DNA from: Acinetobacter sp.
GTDB taxonomy: Bacteria > Pseudomonadota > Gammaproteobacteria > Pseudomonadales > Moraxellaceae
Assembly (NCBI GenBank): GCA_008017255.1
Contig: SSHD01000013.1
Location: forward strand, 1-6,423
Direction of reading: 5' to 3'
Length of the DNA: 6,423 nt
The notes under the pieces were generated by a model. It made no database searches, was not told where the DNA came from, and saw only the letters and a program-made list of their open reading frames with translations. A program made the position numbers and the translations under genes. Positions 1 through 6,423 of the stretch are shown piece after piece (the first letter of the stretch is position 1; each line of letters starts with the position of its first letter).

Positions 1-263
1 CTATTTTAGGCTTACCTGTCAATACAGCACGCCATAGCGTAGCAGCCAGCGCGGTGATTTACGGCGGTGTTGATGCCAAGAACTTAAGTTTTAGTGGCGT
101 AAATATTGCATTAGAACACCCAGACACTGACTTGCGTTTATTTGGAAAACCGGAAAGTTTTAAACGCCGCCGTATGGGTGTAGCAACCGCACGTGGCGAA
201 ACGACCGAAGCAGCACGTAAATTGGCACAGCAAGCAGCTGACCAAGTGAGTGTGGAAACATAA
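1..263 (+). CDS. purT: Formate-dependent phosphoribosylglycinamide formyltransferase (PurT/GART 2), C-terminal part
   Basis: Only the last 86 codons are present; the reading frame enters at position 3 and the 5' part lies outside the window. PurT is a cytoplasmic ATP-grasp enzyme that makes formyl-GAR from GAR, formate and ATP, in parallel to folate-dependent PurN in de novo purine synthesis. The visible part begins [20 protein letters not shown] and contains DLRLFGKP and [11 protein letters not shown], which match the family's C-terminal region. It ends QVSVET with a TAA stop at 261-263. Full-length PurT is usually about 390-400 residues, so roughly the last fifth is seen. It lies upstream of glnD on the same strand, but two hairpins separate them, so co-transcription is uncertain. 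Nothing in the visible part is broken. Confidence 0.93.
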   Translation, partial: ILGLPVNTARHSVAASAVIYGGVDAKNLSFSGVNIALEHPDTDLRLFGKPESFKRRRMGVATARGETTEAARKLAQQAADQVSVET

Positions 264-320
264 ATCCCTCCCAACCTCCCTTTAATAAAGGGAGGCATCC
301 CCTTGATGAATGAAGGGGTT
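263..320. repeat. Two tandem hairpins after purT (terminator or intergenic repeat)
   Basis: Two inverted repeats lie back to back. The first is CCTCCCTTTA (275-284) and its exact reverse complement TAAAGGGAGG (286-295) around a single central base; as RNA this would be an 8-bp stem with a 5-nt loop. The second is CCCCTT (299-304) with AAGGGG (313-318) and an 8-nt loop. Only a short GTTTAG follows, so a classic strong U-tract is missing. The hairpins could end purT transcription weakly or protect the mRNA 3' end. From memory, similar AAATCCCTCC-type hairpins recur between genes in Acinetobacter genomes, so this may be a dispersed repeat; that part is inference. Confidence 0.6.
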
Positions 321-361
321 TAGAGATTAAATCAATCAACCGAATAAGAAGACCCATTTTC

Positions 362-3025
362 ATGATTAATACATCTCCATTGTTAAACTACGTGACTAGT
401 CAGCATGACATTCAAGCCATTAACCAATGGCGTAGCGAAGTAGAACAACAATTGCAAGAGAGTTATGACAATGGGCAAACCATTCGTGATGTAATTAAAG
501 CACGCTCCAATTGCATAGACGAAGCATTGGTTTTGTTATGGAATCATGCAGGTTTAGATCAAACTGAGCTGGGTTTATTTGCCGTTGGTGGCTATGGTCG
601 GCGTGAAATGCTACCCCATTCCGACATCGACATTATGATTTTGTCTGAAAATGAAATAAGTGAAGAACACGGCAAACTGATTTCAAACTTTATTGCCTCG
701 CTATGGGATGTAAACAATTTCAAACCGGGCATTAGCGTACGCAGTTTAAACGACTGTGTGGAACAAGCCCGCAATGATTTAACCGTAGCGACGACTTTAA
801 TTGAAGCGCGTTTAATTACAGGTTACCCACACCTTGCCAAATGGCCACGTCGCATCGTGGCGCAAACGTGGACCGATCAAACCTTTTATGATGCCAAAAT
901 GGCAGAACAACACAAACGCTATGCACAACATAACAATACCGAAAGTAATTTAGAACCCGATATTAAAAATGCACCTGGCGGCATCCGTGACATTAACCAA
1001 ATTGGTTGGATTGCCAAGCGACATTTCCGTGTCAACCGCATCTATGACTTGGTGCATTTAGGTTTTATTACCGAGTTTGAACTGGCGCAATTAGAAGAAG
1101 CAGAAAGCTTTTTATGGGAAATCCGCAGCCACTTACACCGCTTAGCCAAGCGCGATGAAAACCGATTATTATTTGATTATCAACATGAAATTGCGGCTAA
1201 ATTTGGCTATGTACGTGTAGACGGGCAGCCGAAAAATTTTGCCGTAGAACAGTTTATGAAACGCTACTACCGCACCGCACAACAGGTTTCGACCTTAAAT
1301 GAAATGCTGTTGGCGTATTTTAGCGAATCGGTTGTGACCCCACGCCTGCCCGATTATGAACGGCAAATTATTGACATCAATGAGCATTTTAAAATTGTCG
1401 ATGGCAAATTGGCGGTGCAACATCATAAAGTCTTTGCTGAACACCCGAGTGCAATTTTAGAATTATTTTATTTATTGGCAAACCACTCAGAAATAAACGG
1501 TATTCGTGCCCGCACTTTGCGCTTATTGGTACTGGCAGCAAAACGTATAGACCAGCGTTTCCGTGATAATCCAGAACATCAAGCCTTGTTTATGTCAATT
1601 ATTCGTTCGCCGCATTTGTACGACACCATGGTGGCAATGAAACGCTACGGCGTTTTGGGCAATTATATTCCTGCTTTTGGGCAAATCACTGGCTTAATGC
1701 AATATGACTTGTTTCATATTTATACGGTAGATGCGCACACGCTACTATTGCTACGCAATTTAAGCCGCTTTAAAGAACCTGAATTTGCCAAAGCCTTTCC
1801 AGTGGTTAGTTCCGTATTCCAACGCATGATGCGCCAAGATATTGTGTATATGGCGGCTATTTTCCATGATATTGCCAAAGGTCGTGGTGGAGATCATAGT
1901 GAGCTTGGTGCAGTAGATGCGATTGAATTTTGTCGTACGCATGGCTTTACCGAACGTGAATGCAAACTGGTGGCATGGCTCATTAATAATCACCTGTTGA
2001 TGTCGCTCACCGCACAGAAAAAAGATATTTCCGACCCAGATGAAGTCAAAGAATTTGCCGAAAAAGTCGGCGATATGGAGCATTTAGATTATCTCTACAC
2101 GCTCACCGTTGCCGATATTAACGCCACCAACCCTAACCTGTGGAATACGTGGCGTGCGTCTTTAATGCGCCAACTGTACACCTATGCACGCGATGTGATC
2201 CGTTCAGGTTTGGGACGTCCGGTTGATTATCAAATGTTAATTGAAGACACCAAATTTGCTGCCAGTGAATTACTGGTAAATGACTTTTCTTTGGCAGAGG
2301 TGGAGAAAGTTTGGCAAAATCTGGGCGATGACTACTTTGTCAAAGAATCTGCCAATGAAATTGCATGGCACACCCAAGCGATTTTGCAGCATGGTGATAA
2401 TCCTACGCCATTGGTCTTACTTCGAGCGCACCGAAATGCTGCTGATGATGCAGTGCAAATCTTTATCTATACCCGAGACCAACCGAACTTATTTGCCACC
2501 ACAGTGGCCGTGCTCGATCGGATGAATTTAGATGTGCAAGACGCGCGAATTATTACCGCAAGCACTGCGTTTAGCCTAGACACTTATTTGGTACTCGACC
2601 GTTTTGGTACACTGTTGACCGAACCTGAGCGTGAACGCAAAGTCAAAGATGCTCTAGTGGAAGCACTGAGCCATAGCGACCAATATCCAGGGATTATGCA
2701 GCGCCGTATTCCACGCCATTTACGTCATTTTGATGTGCAAAACACGGTAGATATTGTGCTGAACCCAACTTTACAGCAGCACATGGTGGAAATTTCTACG
2801 CTCGATCAACCCGGTTTATTGGCACGGATTGGGGCGATTTTTATGCAGCAAGGTTTAGATATTCACTCTGCTAAAATTGCCACTTTGGGCGAACGCGCCG
2901 AAGATATATTCTTTGTCACGAAAAAGAATGGCGTGTTAATGAGCCATGACGAAGTCAAAGCCTTTGCTGAAACGCTAAAAGCAGCTTTAGATGAAGCATC
3001 GAATCAAATTTGTAATCCAACTTAA
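362..3025 (+). CDS. glnD: Bifunctional PII uridylyltransferase / uridylyl-removing enzyme GlnD
   Basis: GlnD is the cytoplasmic nitrogen sensor. It uridylylates PII proteins (GlnB/GlnK) when glutamine is low and removes the UMP when glutamine is high, which controls glutamine synthetase adenylylation and NtrBC signalling. At 887 residues it has the normal family length. The nucleotidyltransferase motif [17 protein letters not shown] is at residues 74-90, with G76, G77, D88 and D90 as the expected catalytic positions. The family motif NAPGGIRDI is at 203-211. The HD phosphohydrolase domain carries H459, H502-D503 and H512. Two ACT domains, the glutamine-sensing part, start near residues 700 and 808 (the second begins [17 protein letters not shown]). 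The ATG at 362 has only a weak purine-rich AAGAAGA (346-352) ahead of it. A poor promoter match, TTGATG (303-308) with TTAAAT (327-332), lies upstream. dapC follows 51 bp later, so read-through is plausible. No defect is seen. Confidence 0.97.
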   Translation: MINTSPLLNYVTSQHDIQAINQWRSEVEQQLQESYDNGQTIRDVIKARSNCIDEALVLLWNHAGLDQTELGLFAVGGYGRREMLPHSDIDIMILSENEISEEHGKLISNFIASLWDVNNFKPGISVRSLNDCVEQARNDLTVATTLIEARLITGYPHLAKWPRRIVAQTWTDQTFYDAKMAEQHKRYAQHNNTESNLEPDIKNAPGGIRDINQIGWIAKRHFRVNRIYDLVHLGFITEFELAQLEEAESFLWEIRSHLHRLAKRDENRLLFDYQHEIAAKFGYVRVDGQPKNFAVEQFMKRYYRTAQQVSTLNEMLLAYFSESVVTPRLPDYERQIIDINEHFKIVDGKLAVQHHKVFAEHPSAILELFYLLANHSEINGIRARTLRLLVLAAKRIDQRFRDNPEHQALFMSIIRSPHLYDTMVAMKRYGVLGNYIPAFGQITGLMQYDLFHIYTVDAHTLLLLRNLSRFKEPEFAKAFPVVSSVFQRMMRQDIVYMAAIFHDIAKGRGGDHSELGAVDAIEFCRTHGFTERECKLVAWLINNHLLMSLTAQKKDISDPDEVKEFAEKVGDMEHLDYLYTLTVADINATNPNLWNTWRASLMRQLYTYARDVIRSGLGRPVDYQMLIEDTKFAASELLVNDFSLAEVEKVWQNLGDDYFVKESANEIAWHTQAILQHGDNPTPLVLLRAHRNAADDAVQIFIYTRDQPNLFATTVAVLDRMNLDVQDARIITASTAFSLDTYLVLDRFGTLLTEPERERKVKDALVEALSHSDQYPGIMQRRIPRHLRHFDVQNTVDIVLNPTLQQHMVEISTLDQPGLLARIGAIFMQQGLDIHSAKIATLGERAEDIFFVTKKNGVLMSHDEVKAFAETLKAALDEASNQICNPT

Positions 3026-3035
3026 AATCCACCTG

Positions 3036-3056
3036 AATCCCTCGCTCAAATGAGGG
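3036..3056. repeat. Short hairpin in the glnD-dapC gap
   Basis: CCCTC (3039-3043) and GAGGG (3052-3056) form a 5-bp inverted repeat with an 8-nt loop. It is preceded by AATCCCTC, the same octamer that starts the purT-glnD hairpin region (263-270). There is no T-run after it, so it is unlikely to be a full terminator; attenuation or a degenerate copy of the same intergenic repeat are possible. An ATG at 3050 sits in its loop and stem, which argues against that codon as the dapC start. Confidence 0.4.
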
Positions 3057-3076
3057 ACTGTTACTGGTTATGTTAC

Positions 3077-4246
3077 ATGAACTCTAGTTTATCTTTATTG
3101 CATCCCTATCCTTTTGAAAAGTTAACTCAGCTTTTTAAAGACGTGCAACCTGCCGATTTACCGCTTATTGCTCTATCCATTGGTGAACCCAAACACCCTG
3201 CGCCAGAGTTTGTGAAGCAAGCGATTATTGATCATTTCGCCCATCTATCGACCTATCCAAACAGTAAGGGTTTGCCTGAGTTACGACAAAGTATTGCGCA
3301 ATGGCTTACTCAGCGTTTCAAACTCAATAGCATTAGCGCAGAACAACATATTTTGCCAGTTTCGGGTACGCGAGAAGGTATTTTTTCTTTTGTGCAAGCA
3401 CTGATTAAGCGTGAAGATGCACCTTATATCGTCATGCCAAATCCGTTTTACCAAATTTATGAAGGTGCCGCATTGCTCGCAGGTGCTAAACCGTATTTTA
3501 TCAACTGTACCGAAGCAAATGGTTACTTGGGCGATTTCGATGCCGTACCTGCCGAAGTGTGGCAGAAAACAGCACTACTTTTTGTTTGCACACCGGGTAA
3601 TCCAACTGGTGCGGTGCTGTCCAAAGAACAGTTTAAAAAATTAATTAAGCTGTCCGATCAATATGGTTTTGTGATTGCATCGGATGAATGCTATTCAGAG
3701 CTTTGGTTCGATCAAGCACCAATTGGGCTGTTAGAAGTCTGCGCTGAAATGGGACGTGACGATTATACAAATTGTATCGTGTTCCATTCGCTGTCTAAGC
3801 GCTCGAATTTACCAGGAATGCGTTCAGGTTTTGTCGCTGGTGATGCCGCGTTACTCAAGCCTTATTTGCAATATCGAACCTATCACGGTGCGGCGATGCC
3901 AGTACAACATCAGTTGGCTTCTATTGTCGCGTGGGATGATGAAACTCATGTAGAGCAAAATCGTCAACAATACCGTGCCAAGTTTGATTTATTTCAAGCT
4001 GAACTCGGTCATTTACTACCTTTGCAAAAACCAGATGCAGGGTTTTATTACTGGTTAAAAGTCGATAATGATGAAACTTTTGCCAAATTGCTAATGCAAA
4101 AAGCACATATCAAAGTTTTACCGGGGCGCTATTTATCGCGCGATACCGAACACGGTAACCCGGGCGAAGGTCATGTGCGTATGGCGTTGGTGGCAAATTT
4201 AGCCCAGTGCGAAGAAGTGGTAAAACGTTTGAAAGCGATTCTGTAA
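3077..4246 (+). CDS. dapC: Succinyldiaminopimelate transaminase (PLP fold type I aminotransferase)
   Basis: DapC converts N-succinyl-2-amino-6-ketopimelate and glutamate to N-succinyl-LL-diaminopimelate in the succinylase branch of lysine and peptidoglycan precursor synthesis. It is a cytoplasmic PLP enzyme. Numbering from the ATG at 3077 (389 residues), the fold type I signatures are TPGNPTGA with N175, ASDECYSEL with D203 and Y206, the Schiff-base lysine K241 in SLSKRSNLPG, and R368 in GHVRMALV for substrate carboxylate binding. The frame is open from an ATG at 3050, but the extra nine residues (MRDCYWLCY) look non-conserved and that ATG lies in a hairpin. MNSSLSLLHPYPFEKL is the typical start, although neither ATG has a strong Shine-Dalgarno sequence. 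Placement after glnD matches a gene order I recall from Pseudomonas and relatives, which supports DapC over another aminotransferase. Substrate is inferred, not shown by sequence alone. Confidence 0.88.
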   Translation: MNSSLSLLHPYPFEKLTQLFKDVQPADLPLIALSIGEPKHPAPEFVKQAIIDHFAHLSTYPNSKGLPELRQSIAQWLTQRFKLNSISAEQHILPVSGTREGIFSFVQALIKREDAPYIVMPNPFYQIYEGAALLAGAKPYFINCTEANGYLGDFDAVPAEVWQKTALLFVCTPGNPTGAVLSKEQFKKLIKLSDQYGFVIASDECYSELWFDQAPIGLLEVCAEMGRDDYTNCIVFHSLSKRSNLPGMRSGFVAGDAALLKPYLQYRTYHGAAMPVQHQLASIVAWDDETHVEQNRQQYRAKFDLFQAELGHLLPLQKPDAGFYYWLKVDNDETFAKLLMQKAHIKVLPGRYLSRDTEHGNPGEGHVRMALVANLAQCEEVVKRLKAIL

Positions 4247-4254
4247 AGTAGCTC

Positions 4255-4289
4255 CCCTGAAAGCGATGATTTCAAATTCAGGGATTTTT
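4255..4289 (+). terminator. Rho-independent terminator after dapC
   Basis: CCCTGAA (4255-4261) pairs with TTCAGGG (4277-4283), followed by ATTTTT (4284-4289). It starts 8 bp after the dapC stop, so it should end the glnD-dapC transcript. An overlapping alternative stem is TGAAA (4258-4262) with TTTCA (4270-4274). Read on the minus strand the hairpin follows the vapC stop but lacks a T-tract, so it is a good terminator only for the plus strand. Its last bases overlap the vapC stop codon. Confidence 0.75.
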
Positions 4290-4695
4290 ATGGGCTATTG
4301 ACCCAATTTTCTAATTGCAATGCTGGCACACGTTCAAACTCTTTACTGTTATTGGTCACCAAAACCAGTCCTTTACTTCGAGCATGGGCAGCAATATGCA
4401 AATCATTGTCACTAATTAATCGTCCTGAGTTTCTTAAACTGGCTTTGATATTACCATACTGAATTGCGGCATCAATACCATAATCCAAAACCTGTAAGCG
4501 TGAAAGAAAGTCTTCTACCACCTGTAGATTTTTTTCAGGAAATTGACTGTGTTCTGCGCCATAGATCAGTTCCGCCACCGTAATACTACTCACGCAAAGC
4601 TGTGTGGCAACTTGATTAAATTTAACGCGAACCTCTGGTGGTTTTTGTTTAATCACATAAATAATGATATTGGTATCAAGCATATACTTAAGCAT
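4288..4695 (-). CDS. vapC: VapC-family PIN-domain ribonuclease toxin
   Basis: This 135-residue protein is a type II toxin, a Mg2+-dependent PIN-domain RNase held inactive by VapB. The acidic active-site residues are visible: D7 in MLDTN, E42 in ITVAELIYGAE, and D98 in ISDNDLHIAAHA (with D96 nearby), followed by the LVTNNSKEF signature. Length and motif spacing closely resemble the enteric VapC proteins known to cut initiator tRNA-fMet in the anticodon loop; that target is inference here. The ATG at 4695-4693 abuts the vapB TAA with no gap, and GAGAAG (4709-4704) inside vapB gives a good Shine-Dalgarno 8 nt upstream. An in-frame ATG at codon 5 is an alternative start that would keep D7. All key residues are intact, so the toxin is probably active. 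The gene is convergent with dapC. Confidence 0.93.
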   Translation of the reverse strand: MLKYMLDTNIIIYVIKQKPPEVRVKFNQVATQLCVSSITVAELIYGAEHSQFPEKNLQVVEDFLSRLQVLDYGIDAAIQYGNIKASLRNSGRLISDNDLHIAAHARSKGLVLVTNNSKEFERVPALQLENWVNSP

Positions 4696-4926
4696 TTAAA
4701 AGGCTTCTCGTTCGCTATTTATTTGCTCTCCACGCTCAAAATCTTCCGATACCTGTAATGCAGGGTTATCAAAGAAACTATCCCACACTTGATCGACTGG
4801 GCTAATCACACGCTCAACACCCACTTGACGCACAAACACTTTTTGGGTTTGTTCTGAAAAACGGTAAACACTTGGTAAACGTACCGCCTGCGTCCGATTA
4901 TTCATAAAAATAGAAGTAATCATCAT
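4696..4926 (-). CDS. vapB: VapB/VagC-type antitoxin (AbrB/SpoVT-like fold)
   Basis: This 76-residue protein is the antitoxin partner of the adjacent VapC. The N-terminal half (about residues 3-45) is the swapped-hairpin DNA-binding domain, with the diagnostic NNRTQAVRLP at 9-18 and the strand-forming KVFVRQVGVERVISP. The C-terminal tail (VWDSFFDNPALQVSEDFERG and on) matches the region that wraps the toxin in this family, where an arginine or aromatic residue blocks the PIN active site. It probably binds its own promoter together with VapC; a palindrome just upstream fits (4941-4959). Two ATGs are adjacent (4926-4924 and 4923-4921) and either could start it; the upstream SD is weak. Stop and vapC start abut, indicating translational coupling. 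Confidence 0.9.
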   Translation of the reverse strand: MMITSIFMNNRTQAVRLPSVYRFSEQTQKVFVRQVGVERVISPVDQVWDSFFDNPALQVSEDFERGEQINSEREAF

Positions 4927-4940
4927 AATGACTCATTTGC

Positions 4941-4959
4941 TATATACATACAGTATATA
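4941..4959. promoter_or_regulatory. Palindromic candidate VapBC operator
   Basis: TATATAC (4941-4947) and GTATATA (4953-4959) are exact 7-bp inverted arms around a 5-bp spacer, overlapping the candidate vapB -10. VapBC complexes of this family repress their own promoter through AT-rich palindromes in this place. Such AT-rich repeats also occur by chance in DNA of this composition, so assignment rests on position as well as symmetry. Confidence 0.45.
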
Positions 4960-4980
4960 CAATATAGACAATCAATTAAA
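4952..4980 (-). promoter_or_regulatory. Candidate vapBC promoter
   Basis: On the minus strand, TATACT (4957-4952, five of six bases of the -10 consensus) is preceded after 17 bp by TTTAAT (4980-4975, three of six of the -35). It points to vapB about 26 bp downstream. The -10 overlaps the inverted repeat at 4941-4959. The -35 is weak, so the exact position is uncertain. Confidence 0.45.
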
Positions 4981-4985
4981 ACTTT

Positions 4986-5014
4986 TTGAAAAAATAAGGC
5001 ATATGCCTTATATC
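4986..5014 (+). promoter_or_regulatory. Candidate distal promoter of the RND efflux operon
   Basis: TTGAAA (4986-4991, five of six of -35) and TATATC (5009-5014, four of six of -10) are spaced by exactly 17 bp on the plus strand. Transcription would start near 5021 and give a leader of roughly 100 nt before the adaptor start at 5125. The spacer is almost filled by the perfect palindrome at 4994-5011, as expected for a regulated promoter. It is a sequence-only prediction in AT-rich DNA. Confidence 0.4.
4994..5011. promoter_or_regulatory. Perfect 18-bp palindrome, candidate operator
   Basis: ATAAGGCATATGCCTTAT is its own reverse complement over all 18 bases and lies in the gene-free region between divergent vapB and the adaptor gene. 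No T-run follows, so it is not a terminator. It occupies the spacer between a candidate -35 and -10 facing the efflux operon, and stands 14 bp behind the candidate vapB -35. A dimeric regulator (for example TetR- or MerR-like) would bind such a site, but no regulator gene is in the window. Confidence 0.55.
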
Positions 5015-5061
5015 TCTTGCCATAAGTACATATTTTAACAACAAATCTCTTCAATAACATA

Positions 5062-5092
5062 TTGACCATCTGTTGAAATCATCGTTTATACT
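5062..5092 (+). promoter_or_regulatory. Candidate proximal promoter of the RND efflux operon
   Basis: TTGACC (5062-5067, five of six of -35) is followed by TATACT (5087-5092, five of six of -10). Both hexamers are good but the 19-bp spacer is longer than optimal; a 17-bp alternative gives only TTTATA. Transcription would begin near 5099, leaving about 25 nt of leader before the start at 5125. Confidence 0.4.
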
Positions 5093-5128
5093 TAGCCATC
5101 AAAAAATGATTTGACTATGGACAGATGG
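5066..5128. repeat. Nested inverted repeats spanning the adaptor leader and start codon
   Basis: The outer arms CCATCTGT (5066-5073) and ACAGATGG (5121-5128) are exact complements. Inside them AAATCAT (5076-5082) and ATGATTT (5106-5112) are also exact complements, leaving a 2 by 8 nt internal loop and a 23-nt apical loop. The right outer arm contains the ATG at 5125. A second, competing pair is GCCATC (5095-5100) with GATGGC (5124-5129), also covering that ATG. The arms could be DNA-level operator halves or RNA structure. Confidence 0.45.
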
Positions 5129-6315
5129 CAGCTCAAATTTTTCAAACAACAAACAAAAAAACTCGGTTGATTTTAGTCGTTATTGTTGTTTTTTTGCTGA
5201 TTGCACTTTTAGTTTGGCAAATTGGACTTGCTCAAAAAGACGGTGCAACAAAAACAGCACAACAGGCTGAATCTTCTAAGCAAAAACCTGCACTTACCGT
5301 CACGGTAACGAAACCACAGCTACAAAATTGGCAACAAAATTTTACTGCAAATGGCAATATTGCCGCTTGGCAAGAAGTGGTCATTGGCAGTGAATTGTCA
5401 GGGCAACGACTCGTGCGCGTGTATGTCAATGTTGGCGATGAAGTCAAACGCGGGCAAGTTTTGGCAGAAATCAATAGTGATAGCATTCGTGCCGACTTAG
5501 CCGCCGCCAAAGCCAGCTATGCCGAAGCACAAGCGTTACTTGCCAGTGCCAGCAGTAATAATCAACGTATTCAGCAGCTCAAAAATACTGGCGCAATATC
5601 TGCACTAGAGTCCACCCAATATCAAACATCACAAGCCACAGCGCAAGCACGGCTCAATGCCGCCAAAGCACAAATTGACAGCAATCAACTGCGTTTGGCG
5701 CAAACCCAAGTCATCTCCCCCGACCATGGCGTGATTTCAGCAAGAACCGCAACCGTAGGGTCTTTAGCACAAACAGGGCAAGAGCTGTTTCGGCTAATTC
5801 GAGATCATCGTCTAGAATGGCGTGCCGAAGTCACCAGTGCAGATTTATATAAACTCAAACAAGGCATGACTGCGCATATTACCACCCCAGACCCTACGCA
5901 ATCTGCCATCACTGGCACGGTGAGAATGATTGCACCTGTGATCGACCCACAAACACGTTATGCGTTGGTTTATGTCGATTTGCCGACCACGCAAGCAGTA
6001 CGCATGGGCATGTTTGTAAAAGGTGAATTTGATTTAGGTGCAAAGCCCGCTTTGACCATTCCACAAACTGCGTTATTACTGCGAGATGGTTTTGCCTATG
6101 TATTTATTGTGGGCAGTAATAATAGAGTAACACAGCAAAAAGTCACGGTTGGTCGCCGTTTAGCAGATCGTGTCGAAATTTTAGATTTAGCCGCAAACGT
6201 TAAAATAGTTTCGTCGGGCACAGGTTTCTTAACCGATGGTGATTTAATCACCATTGCAGAAGACATCCCAGAAACACCACTCACCAAACAACTCGCGACC
6301 TCGCAGGAGCAATAG
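5125..6315 (+). CDS. RND efflux periplasmic adaptor subunit (membrane fusion protein)
   Basis: This 396-residue protein links an inner-membrane RND pump to an outer-membrane channel. KKTR (11-14) precedes one hydrophobic segment (about 15-33), a membrane anchor with the rest periplasmic; no lipobox cysteine is present, unlike AcrA or MexA. Then come the first lipoyl-like half (VYVNVGDEVKRGQVLAEI, 99-116), an Ala/Gln-rich alpha-hairpin (about 117-195), the second lipoyl half (VISPDHGVISARTATVGSLA, 196-215), a beta-barrel (about 229-303) and a membrane-proximal domain (about 306-380). Length is normal for the family. The ATG at 5125 is supported by the anchor following directly, but its SD is poor: GGA ends only 3 nt upstream. 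The permease gene starts 1 bp after the stop. Family is secure; substrate is unknown, and without the permease sequence antibiotic, detergent or other export cannot be told apart. Confidence 0.93.
   Translation: MAAQIFQTTNKKTRLILVVIVVFLLIALLVWQIGLAQKDGATKTAQQAESSKQKPALTVTVTKPQLQNWQQNFTANGNIAAWQEVVIGSELSGQRLVRVYVNVGDEVKRGQVLAEINSDSIRADLAAAKASYAEAQALLASASSNNQRIQQLKNTGAISALESTQYQTSQATAQARLNAAKAQIDSNQLRLAQTQVISPDHGVISARTATVGSLAQTGQELFRLIRDHRLEWRAEVTSADLYKLKQGMTAHITTPDPTQSAITGTVRMIAPVIDPQTRYALVYVDLPTTQAVRMGMFVKGEFDLGAKPALTIPQTALLLRDGFAYVFIVGSNNRVTQQKVTVGRRLADRVEILDLAANVKIVSSGTGFLTDGDLITIAEDIPETPLTKQLATSQEQ
6305..6309 (+). promoter_or_regulatory. Ribosome binding site of the RND permease gene
   Basis: AGGAG lies inside the last codons of the adaptor gene, 7 nt before the ATG at 6317. 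It is the best Shine-Dalgarno on the plus strand here, contrasting with the weak site of the adaptor itself, and fixes the permease start. Confidence 0.8.
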
Positions 6316-6316
6316 C

Positions 6317-6423
6317 ATGAATGTTTCTGCTTGGTCTATCCGCAACCCTATTCCAGGTATTTTATTGTTCATTATGCTTGGTTTGGCAGGTTTACTGTGT
6401 TTTCACTGGATGAAAATACAGCA
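6317..6423 (+). CDS. RND efflux inner-membrane permease, N-terminal fragment
   Basis: Only 35 codons are present before the window ends; the frame is open at the edge. The protein starts MNVSAWSIRNPIPGILLFIM and continues with a hydrophobic stretch, LGLAGLLCFHW, followed by KIQ. This fits the short cytoplasmic N-terminus and first transmembrane helix of RND pumps, whose start often reads as a brief segment with an R-N-P motif before the helix. Such pumps use the proton gradient to drive export through an adaptor and outer-membrane channel. The preceding adaptor gene, with a 1-bp gap and an AGGAG site, makes the assignment firm despite the short sequence. Subclass (hydrophobic/amphiphilic versus metal export) cannot be read from this piece. 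Confidence 0.85.
   Translation, partial: MNVSAWSIRNPIPGILLFIMLGLAGLLCFHWMKIQ

Noticed and set aside
303..332. TTGATG and TTAAAT with an 18-bp spacer as a glnD promoter.
   Set aside because: Both hexamers match poorly and the -35 lies within the second hairpin; too weak to list as a feature.
59..363. Minus-strand open frames across the purT end and the following gap.
   Set aside because: They run antisense to the clear PurT frame and through the hairpins, and the translations resemble no protein family.
1760..2083. A 107-codon minus-strand frame inside glnD.
   Set aside because: It is a shadow of the HD domain coding region, with no start context and no family resemblance.
2280..2525. An 81-codon plus-strand frame inside glnD in another phase.
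   Set aside because: GlnD is continuous through this stretch into its ACT domains, so there is no sign of a frameshift or nested gene.
4927..5124. Possible small RNA, tRNA, insertion sequence end or CRISPR repeat in the 198-bp gene-free region.
   Set aside because: I see no tRNA-like fold, no direct-repeat series and no target-site duplication; the symmetry is better explained as regulatory sites.
5117..5170. A 17-codon reading frame starting ATG at 5117 and overlapping the adaptor start in another frame, a possible leader peptide.
   Set aside because: It has no Shine-Dalgarno, no recognisable composition of an attenuation leader, and its length is expected by chance; the overlapping adaptor frame explains the sequence.
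5232..5510. A 92-codon minus-strand frame inside the adaptor gene.
   Set aside because: It is antisense to well-conserved lipoyl and hairpin coding sequence and looks like a chance open frame.

Overview
The window looks like chromosomal DNA of a gammaproteobacterium of the Acinetobacter type. The inference rests on moderate-to-low GC, the protein sequences of PurT and GlnD, and the order purT-glnD-dapC. No database search was possible, so the genus is a recognition call.

Layout. (1) Positions 1-263 hold the 3' end of purT, an alternative purine-synthesis formyltransferase. (2) A gap of about 98 bp carries two tandem hairpins. (3) Positions 362-3025 are a complete glnD, the bifunctional uridylyltransferase/uridylyl-removing enzyme that reads glutamine and modifies PII proteins. 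(4) After 51 bp, dapC (3077-4246) encodes the PLP aminotransferase of the lysine/diaminopimelate pathway. A hairpin plus T-run terminator closes it. (5) On the minus strand, convergent with dapC, lies a vapB-vapC toxin-antitoxin pair (4926 down to 4288) whose stop and start codons abut. (6) A 198-bp AT-rich region (4927-5124) without genes separates vapBC from a divergent plus-strand efflux operon. It is dense in dyad symmetry and candidate promoters. (7) Positions 5125-6315 encode an RND efflux periplasmic adaptor. (8) From 6317 to the window end is the first 35 codons of the partner inner-membrane RND permease.

How the genes relate. purT, glnD and dapC are housekeeping genes of nitrogen, purine and lysine metabolism. 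The vapBC module and the RND pump are separate functions that appear to share only the divergent control region. The adaptor and permease are clearly one operon: they are 1 bp apart with a good ribosome binding site.

No undescribed protein system is evident; all genes belong to known families. The least explained part is 4927-5128. It has a perfect 18-bp palindrome lying in the spacer of a candidate sigma70 promoter, a palindromic candidate VapBC operator, and nested inverted repeats whose right arm covers the adaptor start codon.
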